A DNA stretch of 16,037 nt, from assembly GCA_934292725.1 (NCBI GenBank), contig CAKQXY010000066.1, positions 1-16,037 of the forward strand. Reading direction: 5' to 3'. The DNA comes from an uncultured Lachnospiraceae bacterium (GTDB lineage: Bacteria; Bacillota; Clostridia; Lachnospirales; Lachnospiraceae). Position 1 is the first letter of the stretch. The number at the start of each line of letters is the position of its first letter. The position numbers and the translations under genes are program-made. A model generated the notes under the pieces. The model searched no databases. It saw only the letters and a program-made list of their open reading frames with translations, and was not told the origin of the DNA. Shown in pieces: positions 7,228 through 15,005 of this stretch.

Positions 7228-7562
7228 CTGCTTTTAGTATACTCTATAATTCGACCAGATAAAACAAATTGCCATATTTGTCTATGACAAACATGGCAAT
7301 TTGTTTTATCTGGCCACATTGGGGTCAGATCCAGCCCGCTATAATGCCTGTCTGGATATTTTTCTGATAATAGAGAAATCATTGGAGCCGGACCACATCC
7401 TGCATCCAGCAATTCTCTAAACGGCTCTTTCTCCAGTTCTGCCAGAATATCCGGATAATCCTTCTTACACATTTCATAAATACCGGCATGATTACTTTCA
7501 TATCTTCCTGCTGCTTTTGTAAATTCAGCAATCGACAACTTTTTATATTCTTCGTTTTTCAT
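7224..7562 (-). pseudogene. Truncated class I SAM-dependent methyltransferase
   Basis: The start is the ATG at 7562 with a strong GGAGGG site 5 bases upstream; an ATG at 7628 has none. The first 80 or so residues are a good UbiE/BioC-like methyltransferase N-terminus, with motif I LLDAGCGPAP (SAM-binding glycine loop) and the acidic end of strand 2 in 'GLDLTP'. Right after LTP the family similarity stops: the last 31 residues (from MWPDKTN) are translated from a 59-bp palindrome and flanking DNA. The full domain needs about 120 more residues, so the catalytic fold is incomplete and the gene is almost certainly dead. It lies downstream of the ABC importer operon on the same strand and may once have belonged to it, since a similar 17-bp motif precedes both. 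Confidence 0.75.
7255..7313. repeat. 59-bp near-perfect palindrome at the methyltransferase break
   Basis: Two 28-base arms (7255-7282 and 7286-7313) are inverted copies with a single mismatch, separated by TAT. The outer ends read CCAGATAAAACAAATTGCC and its complement. No T run follows on either strand, so it is not a normal terminator. It sits exactly where methyltransferase similarity is lost, which suggests a mobile palindromic unit or a rearrangement junction. Confidence 0.8.
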
Positions 7563-7648
7563 GCTTTCCCTCCAATCACACCTGCACCATAAATCAATAT
7601 TCTCATAGAAATCTTCCCTCTTTTTCATTTACAAATAAGTCTCTGGTG

Positions 7649-7665
7649 TTAGTATTATCTAACTC
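7649..7665 (-). promoter_or_regulatory. Candidate DtxR-like operator before the truncated methyltransferase
   Basis: The plus strand reads TTAGTATTATCTAACTC, containing the inverted repeat GTTAG-N6-CTAAC (7648-7663). It matches 14048-14064, before the ECF gene, at 15 of 17 positions. The TTAG-N6-CTAA layout fits one half-site pairing of the TTAGGTTAGSCTAACCTAA consensus of DtxR/IdeR iron regulators. The metal-regulator assignment is inference; the repeat of the motif is directly visible. Confidence 0.45.
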
Positions 7666-7696
7666 ATATTTTCTAAAAAACCGTGTGAAAAAGCTT

Positions 7697-9430
7697 CTAA
7701 ACTCTCCATCCTGCCGCCTTTCTTCTCTCCACGACAAAATGGTGATAAATCCCATCCTGCTTCACAAGTTCTTCATGTGTTCCCTGCTGTACGATTTTTC
7801 CATTCTCCAGAACAAAAACCCGATCGGCTTTCTGTACTGTTTTTAGGCGGTGCGCAATCATAATAACAGTTTTGTCCTTTGTCAGATCCTCTACTGCTTC
7901 CATTAATTCTTTCTCATTTTCTGGATCCACATTTGCCGTTGCTTCGTCAAGTATAATAATTGGTGCATCCTTCAATATTGCCCGGGCAATAGATATTCTC
8001 TGTCTTTCACCTCCTGAAATAGTTGCTCCTCCTTCTCCTATCAGTGTATGAAATCCTTCCGGCAATTTCATGATAAAATCATAACACCTCGCCTTTTTTG
8101 CTGCTTCCACAATCTGCTCCATCGTACTGTCTGGTTTTCCAAATTTGATATTATTCGCAATCGTATCTGAAAATAGATATATTCTCTGAAATACAAAAGA
8201 AAAATTATCTATCAGGCTATCATAGTTATATTCTCTTACATCAAAATCACCAAGTCTGACGCTCCCGCCAGAAACATCCCAGAAACGTGCCATCAGATTA
8301 CACAGAGTTGTTTTTCCACTTCCGCTCGGTCCTACAATAGCAACTGTCGTTTTTTCTGGTATATGCAGAGAAATATCATCCAGCACTTTTTTACTTCCAT
8401 AAGAAAATTCTATATTCTCCATGTCAATATCATAATGCTCCGGTATGATTTTCTTTCCTTCTGTTTCCATTGAAGGAACCTTTAATATTTTATTTACCTT
8501 ATCCACACCTATATCAATGCTTTTGAATAATGCAGAAAAACTTCCGGCGCTGTCAAGCTGCTCAAAAAGAATAAATGAGCAGATCAACATTAAAAGGCAC
8601 TTTGTAAGCTCCATCGTTCCCTGAAAATAAAAATACACCGCTACAATACATATAGCTACACCCGTCAGCTTATTCACAATAAACTGAAAAAACATAAAGC
8701 ATACAGAAGGGATTTCCATAGAAAAATTAGCTTTTCTGCTCTCTGCTACAGCGCTGTGTATCTTAGCTTCCGAATTTCCTGTAAGATTATAATTCTTTAC
8801 TTCGGCAATTCCCTGAACGTATTCCAGCACTGTGGCAACCAGATTCTCATCTGCCAGATATTTTCTTTTTGAAACACTCTGTTCCTTCTGCTGCATCAGT
8901 GCATTGACCCCCATAAAAACAAGAATACCCACTATTGTGATTCCACCAATTCTCCAGTCATATAACAGCATCATGACAGCTATGATTCCGGCTGTTAAAA
9001 AACCTCTTGTAGTTACCATAACTACTCTGGTTGCGATATTAGACATATTTTCCAGTGTGTTCGTAGTAACAGAGGAAATCTCACCCAGGCTGTTTTTATT
9101 AAACCACCCCATCGGCAGGTAACGCAAATGCTCCGCTATTTCAATCCGTTTATCCGCACAACTCCTGTAACCGGCACATGTCTGCTGCATGGTTGCTTTC
9201 ATATTGATAATAATTGTTAATATAACAGATGCCAAAACAACAGCGAAGCTGCATATCAAAGTCTTTATTGTGACATTCTTTTCTAAAAGTGCCTGTATTA
9301 CAATATAAACTGCCGGTATACGCATAGCTGAACAAACGGCACTCAGTACTCCAAGCCAGATTGATGCAATAAATAATTTTTTATTTTCTTCTCCACAAAA
9401 ATCAAAAAATTTTCTCAGTGTCTGAATCAT
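7697..9430 (-). CDS. ABC half-transporter (permease fused to ATPase), second partner
   Basis: The 577-residue protein is a full half-transporter: six expected membrane helices in about residues 18-290 and an ATPase domain from about 335. All ATPase motifs are intact: Walker A GPSGSGKT (367-374), Q-loop Q415, signature ISGGERQ (471-477), Walker B IIILDEAT with E496, and switch H527. It starts directly after the TAG of the other half-transporter (TAGATG), with GGGGAGG inside that gene's end, so the two are made together and most likely form a heterodimer. Exporter-fold pairs such as YbtP/YbtQ and IrtA/IrtB import siderophores, and the ECF module in the same operon favours that reading; plain sequence cannot exclude export. 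The last gene of the operon; no terminator is visible after it. Confidence 0.93.
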   Translation of the reverse strand: MIQTLRKFFDFCGEENKKLFIASIWLGVLSAVCSAMRIPAVYIVIQALLEKNVTIKTLICSFAVVLASVILTIIINMKATMQQTCAGYRSCADKRIEIAEHLRYLPMGWFNKNSLGEISSVTTNTLENMSNIATRVVMVTTRGFLTAGIIAVMMLLYDWRIGGITIVGILVFMGVNALMQQKEQSVSKRKYLADENLVATVLEYVQGIAEVKNYNLTGNSEAKIHSAVAESRKANFSMEIPSVCFMFFQFIVNKLTGVAICIVAVYFYFQGTMELTKCLLMLICSFILFEQLDSAGSFSALFKSIDIGVDKVNKILKVPSMETEGKKIIPEHYDIDMENIEFSYGSKKVLDDISLHIPEKTTVAIVGPSGSGKTTLCNLMARFWDVSGGSVRLGDFDVREYNYDSLIDNFSFVFQRIYLFSDTIANNIKFGKPDSTMEQIVEAAKKARCYDFIMKLPEGFHTLIGEGGATISGGERQRISIARAILKDAPIIILDEATANVDPENEKELMEAVEDLTKDKTVIMIAHRLKTVQKADRVFVLENGKIVQQGTHEELVKQDGIYHHFVVERRKAAGWRV

Positions 9431-11188
9431 CTATACCACCTCCCCGTCTTTTGTACTAATATGAGCTTCCCACATATTCCTATATAATGGACAGCTTTGT
9501 AAAAGTTCTTTCTGACTGCCTCTTCCTACAATCCGTCCGTTCTCTATTACAAAAATACAGTCTGCATCTGCAATTGTAGAAAGCCTGTGTGCTATCACCA
9601 ACAGCGTTTTGCCATGAATCAGTTTTGCAAGAGCAGACTGTATGACAGCTTCATTTTCAGGGTCAGTATAAGATGTCGCTTCGTCCAGAATAATAATCGA
9701 TGCATTTTTCAGCATTGCACGGGCAATGGAAATACGCTGTCTTTCTCCTCCTGACAGATGACCACCGCCAGATCCACATATCGTCTGATACCCTTTTTCC
9801 AGCCCTATAATAAAATCATGACATCCACATTCCTTTGCTGCCTGTATGACGGCTTCATCTGTTGCATTTCTGTTTCCCATGCGGATGTTTTCCATGACAG
9901 GCAGATCAAATAAATAATTGTCCTGTGATACATAAGCAATTCTGGATGTACATTCTTTTAAAGGAAGCTTACGGATATCTATCCCTCCAATTCTAATCTC
10001 ACCACTGGTGACATCCCAAAGTGAAGCAAGCAGCCTTGCAATCGTCGATTTACCACTTCCGGATGGACCTACAAGTGCATTTACTGTTCCAGGCTCAATA
10101 CGCAAACTGATACCATGAAGAATTTCCTTTTCCTGATATGCAAAATGCACATTTTCAAATTCTACAGAGTTATTTGTCGGTATTTGTCCCACAGTCTCAG
10201 GTCTTAGCATATCCTCTCGAATAAGGATATCCGTTACTTCTCCAACAATTGTTGTAATCTGTGCCAGATCATCCATATAAGAAAACGCTGTCATAACTGG
10301 CTGCATAACGCCAAATGACAGAACAATCACCATCAGGAACTGCTCCGTAGACAGACTTTGATTCATGAATAAATAACATCCAACAGGAAGTATACCAAGC
10401 AGCGTTGCCGGAAAGATTGTCATTCCTGCGGTCTGCCCAAACAGGCTTCCCCGCATCCATTCAATAAAGCAATCTGCACCTTCTTTTGCCGCTTTTACAA
10501 ATTTTTCATAACTGGTTCCTGATTGACCAAATGCTTTGATTACTTCTATCCCATTGATATATTCTACTGCTGTATCATTCAAAGCTTTGGTTGATTTCAC
10601 AGTTCTTTTAAAATTTTCCTCATATCCCCGAAACATAAATAAAAAGCACAAAAAACCTATCGGCACAACAATAAGCATTGCAAGTCCCATTCTCCAGTCA
10701 ACTGTAAATAAAAGGATCAGCACTGCCAAAGCGCCCATAAGATTTGCAATCATTTCAGGCAAAAGGTGCGCCAGTGTCGTTTCCATGGAATCCACTCTCT
10801 CAACAATAATGTTCTTATAAGAACCAGAAGACTTCTCAAGAACACTTCCAAGCGGAATTGTTGAAAGCTTTTTCAACAGACGGATACGAATATTTGCCAG
10901 CACCTGAAATGTTGCATGATGGGATAATATGGTTGATATAGAATGAAAGATATACCGGATAATCCAGAACACTCCCATAACCATACATTTTCCCATATAC
11001 CAGGAAAACTCTTCTGTACCGCTTACCAGCTCTTTGATTATATCAATCATAATATAATAGGGTATCAGCGAACAGATGACTCCTGCCACTGCCATCAGTA
11101 TACTTGCAAGGTACTCTGCTTTCCGCCTGCCTGAGAACTCCCACAGCCATGAAATAACTGATCTCTTCTTTGTCGTTTTTGGCTCCAT
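9431..11188 (-). CDS. ABC half-transporter (permease fused to ATPase), first partner
   Basis: The 585-residue protein has the ABC-exporter fold: membrane helices within about residues 25-300, including 'WRMGLAMLIVVPIGFLCF', and an ATPase from about 342. Walker A GPSGSGKS (374-381), Q-loop Q422, signature LSGGERQ (478-484), Walker B IIILDEAT with E503, and H534 are all present, so both nucleotide sites of the presumed heterodimer look competent. The ribosome site AGAGGA is about 9 bases from the ATG, 14 bases after the S-component gene. Together with the next gene it resembles YbtP/YbtQ-like siderophore importers rather than multidrug exporters, mainly by gene context. The substrate is not identifiable from sequence. 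Confidence 0.93.
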   Translation of the reverse strand: MEPKTTKKRSVISWLWEFSGRRKAEYLASILMAVAGVICSLIPYYIMIDIIKELVSGTEEFSWYMGKCMVMGVFWIIRYIFHSISTILSHHATFQVLANIRIRLLKKLSTIPLGSVLEKSSGSYKNIIVERVDSMETTLAHLLPEMIANLMGALAVLILLFTVDWRMGLAMLIVVPIGFLCFLFMFRGYEENFKRTVKSTKALNDTAVEYINGIEVIKAFGQSGTSYEKFVKAAKEGADCFIEWMRGSLFGQTAGMTIFPATLLGILPVGCYLFMNQSLSTEQFLMVIVLSFGVMQPVMTAFSYMDDLAQITTIVGEVTDILIREDMLRPETVGQIPTNNSVEFENVHFAYQEKEILHGISLRIEPGTVNALVGPSGSGKSTIARLLASLWDVTSGEIRIGGIDIRKLPLKECTSRIAYVSQDNYLFDLPVMENIRMGNRNATDEAVIQAAKECGCHDFIIGLEKGYQTICGSGGGHLSGGERQRISIARAMLKNASIIILDEATSYTDPENEAVIQSALAKLIHGKTLLVIAHRLSTIADADCIFVIENGRIVGRGSQKELLQSCPLYRNMWEAHISTKDGEVV

Positions 11189-11202
11189 AACAGTCTTCCT
11201 CT

Positions 11203-11790
11203 CTATGAATGTCTTTCAGATGTAACCGCAGAAATATGTTTTTTTACAACGGCCCGCCCTATCATTGCCCCTGCCACTGCTGCAATAGCAACCCCGGCAA
11301 GCAGTACGATCCAGCCCCATGAACGAATCATTTCAGATGCTGCAAGGATATTATCCTGTCTGCCATCCGTTACTGCCTGATCCGCCATAGATTTTACTGC
11401 AAGTGCATATGGATAAATCGTGCTTCCAAACGCTGCACAAATCTGCATGATGACATAGCTAAATGTCAGACCTTTCTGATCTCCATATCCAGACTTCCAC
11501 AAAATCAGTTCTGCAATTATTCCGGAGACAATATAAAGAACAATATATGGAAGATATCCTCCAAGTATTGCTCTTACGATACTGTAAATCAGAATCGCTC
11601 CTCTTTTTTTCACTTTCGTACCAATAATAAAATATACAATTCCTTCAATCAGCGAAAAGAATACCGGCATCAACACAATCGTAATTGGTGTTGCATATAA
11701 AAGTGCACTTGCAAAGAATAAAACCACATTAATCAGGGCAAGCAATACTACTGTTATCACATCTTTGATTTTCAATTTCTGTCTGGTCAT
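11203..11790 (-). CDS. MptD/Trep_Strep-type ECF transporter S component
   Basis: With the start at the ATG at 11790 (GGAG 10 bases upstream; the longer frame would overlap the previous gene without a ribosome site) the product is 195 residues and very hydrophobic, with about five or six membrane segments (roughly 10-33, 35-58, 64-100, 106-130, 158-182). Length, topology, the N-terminal 'KLKIKDVITVVLLALINVV' and the position beside an ECF ATPase-EcfT fusion fit the MptD/Trep_Strep family of predicted substrate-binding S components. It would bind the small-molecule substrate in the membrane and dock on the EcfT part of the fusion. It is 23 bases from the ECF gene and 14 bases from the ABC pair. 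The substrate of this family is not firmly known to me; iron chelate or haem-like ligands are the leading idea from context. Confidence 0.78.
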   Translation of the reverse strand: MTRQKLKIKDVITVVLLALINVVLFFASALLYATPITIVLMPVFFSLIEGIVYFIIGTKVKKRGAILIYSIVRAILGGYLPYIVLYIVSGIIAELILWKSGYGDQKGLTFSYVIMQICAAFGSTIYPYALAVKSMADQAVTDGRQDNILAASEMIRSWGWIVLLAGVAIAAVAGAMIGRAVVKKHISAVTSERHS

Positions 11791-11813
11791 TATCTTCATT
11801 CTCCTTTTTGATT

Positions 11814-14000
11814 TTATAACATATATTTTCCTGCAATTAGGGCAACAAGTGTACCAAAACACATTACATCTGCCATTCCAAATTTAAGTTGAATGTATGA
11901 ACTTCTTTTTTTATTCAGATCAATTCCCCTCGTCTCTGCTGACGCCGAAAGCGTTTCTGCAATACGTATCACACGTAATGCCATTGGAACCGTCATAATT
12001 TCAACATATTCCAGCAGCTTATGCAATCTCTTACCTGCCAGTACCTGGGTGCTCCGTGTATGTATTGACTGGCGCATTAGTTTCATGTCTTCGGAAAGAA
12101 CCGGAAAAAATCGAAATATAACCGCACATATCATAATTATTCTTTCATGAATGTGCATTTTTCGAAGTGCTGCAATTGTCCTCGAAGATTCATTTTCACC
12201 GATGAGCATGAATGTTGCCAGTCCAATCGCAATCATTCTCGGAAACAATATAAGTGCAAAATTAACAGCCGTATGATCCAGGATATTCCCTAATCCCCAT
12301 AGTCCGGCCAGGATAATAGCTCCTGCCGTGCCCTCAGCATACCATCCGTCAAGCATCATAACAAATATCAATGCTATACAAAGCATCCATAATGTCGTGC
12401 TGTCAGCCATTGAGGTAACCACCAGTGTTGCAATCCAGAATAGCAGCTTACTGCAAGGGTGAAGTCTGCATTCTTTTGTTCTTCCTGATCGATGAGGAAT
12501 CTGTCCGTCTGGTGTTTTTTCTTTTTCATCTTCCATAAAAGCTATTACATGTTTTAGTGCTTCCTCATCAGACATATTATATTCTTCTGTAAAAGCTCCA
12601 GAATCCATACAACAGCATCTTGTGCAGACTTTTGCAAGCAATTCCACATCATGTGTAATTACAATCACCAGTTTTTCTTGTCTCATCATGCGGATTAGTT
12701 CTGTACAGTTTTTTAAGCTCACAGCGTCCAGACCTGCTGTTGGTTCATCCAGTACGATTATCCTTTTTGCAGATACATAAGCCATCATCAGTGAAAGTTT
12801 CTGCATCTGCCCTCCTGATAAAGTAAACGGGTGTCTGTCCCTTGTTTCCCACATATCCATCTTTTTCAGAACACACTCAATTTTTCCTCTTAGTTCATTC
12901 GTATCCTCAAGACCATACAGCAGCTCTTTTTGAACAGAATTTGTAAAGAATTGGAATTCACTTTCCTGCATTACAAAAAGTGTATTGTCCAGAAGTTCTT
13001 TCCTGCTCATTTTTTTACCATTAAAAGAAATCTCTCCACTGACACTTTTTAGAATCCCACAGATTGTTTTTCCAAATGTTGTCTTTCCACAACCATTTCT
13101 TCCTACAACTCCTATAATTTCTCCAATTGAAGCAGAAAAAGAGAGGTTTTTCAGCAGGCATCCGTTTGCTTTATTATATCTGTATGACAGATTCTTAATG
13201 CAAAATTTGCCCTCTGATTCTCCAATCAGTTTCTGTTCCATATAGTTATTATCCAGCTTCAATTTAGAAAGATCCCGTATCCGGAGCGGAAGCTCTGCAT
13301 ATTCTTTTTCAGTCATTTGTAAAAATTCATCAGAAGAAAAGCGATACTTCAATTCACCTCTTTCCATCAGCCAGTATTCATCTGCTATATCCGTAAGATA
13401 ATGCAGACGATGTTCGCTGAAAATCATTGTCTTTCCTTTTTTCTTCATAAGCTGAAGTACACTTTTCAACATACTGATTGCAGTAAAATCCAGATTCGCG
13501 GTTGGCTCATCCAGCAACAAAATGTCTGTATCCATTGCCCATGCTGATAAAATGGAGATCATCTGTCTCTCTCCACTTGACAATTCATAAACATTTCTGT
13601 TCTTCAATTTTTCCAAATGAAAACTCGAAAATGCTTCTTCCACTTTCTTTCTTATTTCTGATTCAGACATTCCATGATTTTCCAGTCCAAAAGCAACTTC
13701 TGTTGAACTGTTTATCGTAAAGAACTGGCTTCTTGGATCCTGAAATACAGAAGAAACCATTTCTCCTGTTTCCCCAATTGACATTTCACCTATATCCTTA
13801 CCATTTATGCAACAAAATCCGGTTAGCCTGCCTTCAAAAAACTGTGGAATCAGATGATTGATGCAACGTAACAGAGTTGATTTACCGTAGCCGCTGCTTC
13901 CACAAAGCACAACGCATTTCCCCGGCTGCACACTTCCTTCTACCTGTTTCAGCGCAGATATTTTCTCGCCTTCATATGTAAAATCAAATTGAAAATCCAA
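11814..14000 (-). CDS. Single-chain ECF energy-coupling module (ATPase-ATPase-EcfT fusion)
   Basis: The 728-residue protein combines three parts that are usually separate. ATPase 1 (about 1-235): Walker A GSSGYGKS (34-41), signature SSGERQ (141-146), Walker B LLLDEPT with E165, H197. ATPase 2 (about 265-480): Walker A GRNGCGKT (300-307), signature LSGGQ (394-398), Walker B IVLDEPT with E419, H450. Residues about 515-728 form the EcfT-like membrane part, with the coupling-helix motif 'ASAETRGID' (686-694) that contacts the ATPases. It should power uptake for the S component encoded next. The start is TTG with GAGGTG about 7 bases upstream; the nearby ATG at 14007 is out of frame and gives only seven residues. 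It is the first gene of the importer operon, with its own promoter at 14033-14061. Confidence 0.9.
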   Translation of the reverse strand: MDFQFDFTYEGEKISALKQVEGSVQPGKCVVLCGSSGYGKSTLLRCINHLIPQFFEGRLTGFCCINGKDIGEMSIGETGEMVSSVFQDPRSQFFTINSSTEVAFGLENHGMSESEIRKKVEEAFSSFHLEKLKNRNVYELSSGERQMISILSAWAMDTDILLLDEPTANLDFTAISMLKSVLQLMKKKGKTMIFSEHRLHYLTDIADEYWLMERGELKYRFSSDEFLQMTEKEYAELPLRIRDLSKLKLDNNYMEQKLIGESEGKFCIKNLSYRYNKANGCLLKNLSFSASIGEIIGVVGRNGCGKTTFGKTICGILKSVSGEISFNGKKMSRKELLDNTLFVMQESEFQFFTNSVQKELLYGLEDTNELRGKIECVLKKMDMWETRDRHPFTLSGGQMQKLSLMMAYVSAKRIIVLDEPTAGLDAVSLKNCTELIRMMRQEKLVIVITHDVELLAKVCTRCCCMDSGAFTEEYNMSDEEALKHVIAFMEDEKEKTPDGQIPHRSGRTKECRLHPCSKLLFWIATLVVTSMADSTTLWMLCIALIFVMMLDGWYAEGTAGAIILAGLWGLGNILDHTAVNFALILFPRMIAIGLATFMLIGENESSRTIAALRKMHIHERIIMICAVIFRFFPVLSEDMKLMRQSIHTRSTQVLAGKRLHKLLEYVEIMTVPMALRVIRIAETLSASAETRGIDLNKKRSSYIQLKFGMADVMCFGTLVALIAGKYML

Positions 14001-14032
14001 TTTCCATCACCTCTTATCTCTGAAATCTGTGC

Positions 14033-14061
14033 ATTATAGGAGTATTATTAGTTTCATCTAA
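14033..14061 (-). promoter_or_regulatory. Promoter of the ECF/ABC importer operon
   Basis: On the minus strand TTAGAT (14061-14056) and a perfect TATAAT (14038-14033) are 17 bases apart, 33 bases upstream of the TTG start. The weak -35 box suits a regulated promoter, and it lies inside the 17-bp motif at 14048-14064. Confidence 0.55.
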
Positions 14062-14064
14062 CTC
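14048..14064 (-). promoter_or_regulatory. Candidate DtxR-like operator over the importer promoter
   Basis: The plus strand reads TTAGTTTCATCTAACTC, an inverted TTAG-N6-CTAA arrangement that covers the -35 box and part of the spacer of the importer promoter. A repressor bound here would block RNA polymerase. It shares 15 of 17 bases with 7649-7665. It does not resemble the TetR palindrome at 14745-14774. That the binding protein is an iron- or manganese-sensing DtxR-family repressor is inference. Confidence 0.5.
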
Positions 14065-14073
14065 AAGGTTGTT

Positions 14074-14109
14074 AAAAAAGCGGACTTCTTAATTCAATAA
14101 GCCATCCGC
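14074..14109 (-). terminator. Intrinsic terminator after the TetR gene
   Basis: Minus strand: outer stem GCGGA (14109-14105) and TCCGC (14084-14080), extended by a T-G wobble, then a small internal loop and an inner CTTA/TAAG stem with a 6-base loop, followed by TTTTTT (14079-14074). It begins 11 bases after the TetR stop and separates the TetR message from the importer operon, which has its own promoter just downstream. Confidence 0.72.
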
Positions 14110-14120
14110 CAGTATTGCTG

Positions 14121-14729
14121 CTACATATACTTTTCAAATAATGCTTTCCATCCGGCATTAAAAAAGTCTCCAACCTCTTTCATAGCCTTCTTTGCTTCCT
14201 TTTTTGCTTTCACCGTTTCAAGAAGACTCCGGTAGGTGGAAAATCCTGCATTCATTAATAAACGCACTGCATTTGGGTCTACTTCATTTGTTAAATAGTC
14301 AGCCACATAAATAACAGTACTTTCTACTTTATCCTCAATTATCTGATTCAGCTTCTTCCCAACCAAACTACCGTCACTTCTGCAAAAAAGCAAAACACTT
14401 TGTTCGTAATAATCAAACAATATATTTAAATACATCTCTGATTCAAAACTAACTGCTTCAAGAAAATCAGATATATTTTTTGTTTCCTGTGCTTTGTAAT
14501 AATGCTCCATTGCCTCTTTTCCATATGTTCCCATCACAATCAGAACCTCTGAAACAAGATACTCAAACAGTTCATCCTTATTCTTATATCTTGTATATAA
14601 TGCCCCTGTTGTAACTTCAGCACGGCTGGCTATCTTTCTCAAAGAAGCCTGTGTAAAACCATATTCATAAAACTCTTTTCGTGCTGCGGCAATAATTCTA
14701 TTGTCTATCGAATAATCTTTAAGTGCCAT
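14121..14729 (-). CDS. TetR-family transcriptional regulator
   Basis: I place the start at the ATG at 14729 (GAGG about 7 bases upstream), giving 202 residues, a normal TetR length; the longer frame would begin upstream of the promoter. The N-terminus is a classic TetR helix-turn-helix: 'IIAAARKEFYEYGFTQASLR' followed by KIASRAEVTTGALYTRYKNK (about residues 12-51). The C-terminal ligand-binding region (about 60-202) has no nameable ligand. A 30-bp perfect palindrome overlies its own transcription start, so it very likely represses itself. It lies upstream of the importer operon on the same strand, but a terminator and a separate promoter lie between, and no second copy of its palindrome is found before the importer. 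It may therefore control the importer only by read-through, or act elsewhere. Confidence 0.9.
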   Translation of the reverse strand: MALKDYSIDNRIIAAARKEFYEYGFTQASLRKIASRAEVTTGALYTRYKNKDELFEYLVSEVLIVMGTYGKEAMEHYYKAQETKNISDFLEAVSFESEMYLNILFDYYEQSVLLFCRSDGSLVGKKLNQIIEDKVESTVIYVADYLTNEVDPNAVRLLMNAGFSTYRSLLETVKAKKEAKKAMKEVGDFFNAGWKALFEKYM

Positions 14730-14744
14730 ATAAAACCTCGCAAA

Positions 14745-14774
14745 AATAACGGTGTTATTAATAACACCGTTATT
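14745..14774. promoter_or_regulatory. 30-bp perfect palindrome, probable TetR autoregulatory operator
   Basis: The half AATAACGGTGTTATT is followed without a gap by its exact reverse complement. Each half is itself nearly symmetric (AATAAC / GTTATT). The palindrome overlaps the last three bases of the TATAAT box and the expected transcription start near 14765, and ends 15 bases before the TetR ATG, an ideal place for autorepression. Confidence 0.8.
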
Positions 14775-14800
14775 ATACGCATTGCAAAATTTTCTGTCAA
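14772..14800 (-). promoter_or_regulatory. Fully consensus promoter of the TetR gene
   Basis: Minus strand TTGACA (14800-14795), 17-base spacer, TATAAT (14777-14772): a perfect sigma-A-type promoter. Such strength fits a promoter normally held off by a repressor bound at the palindrome directly downstream. Confidence 0.85.
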
Positions 14801-15005
14801 GTATAAAATTCATCTTAACACTACAAAAAATTGTTAAACCAATCCAAAGGTTCTCTATATTGTGAAACGTACTGCCATTCCATGTATCCTCATTTATCTC
14901 CTGTCATTTGCAGGTGCATATTTCATATTAGGATAATTTGCCTGTGGAGAATGTTCAAAAGTAATCGATTCAAAAATAAAAATTTAAAGAAAAGGAGTCA
15001 AGACA
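14801..15005. other. Intergenic region with a weak plus-strand promoter candidate
   Basis: I see no convincing complete gene here. On the plus strand TTGCAG (14908-14913) and GATAAT (14932-14937) with an 18-base spacer could drive the short ORF at 15006, whose ribosome site AAAGGAG is at 14991-14997. On the minus strand a 20-residue ORF (14883-14821) reads protein-like but has no further support. Confidence 0.35.

Noticed and set aside
7563..7628. N-terminal extension of the methyltransferase to an ATG at 7628
   Set aside because: No ribosome site before 7628, whereas GGAGGG precedes the ATG at 7562 and the family-like sequence begins there.
11791..11862. N-terminal extension of the S component upstream to 11862
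   Set aside because: The extra residues overlap the end of the ECF gene and lack a ribosome site, while GGAG is well placed for the ATG at 11790.
14821..14883. 20-residue minus-strand ORF (MEWQYVSQYREPLDWFNNFL)
   Set aside because: It looks protein-like and has GAGG close to its ATG, but it is too short, has no match I recognise, and a stop lies directly upstream; listed only as part of the intergenic region.
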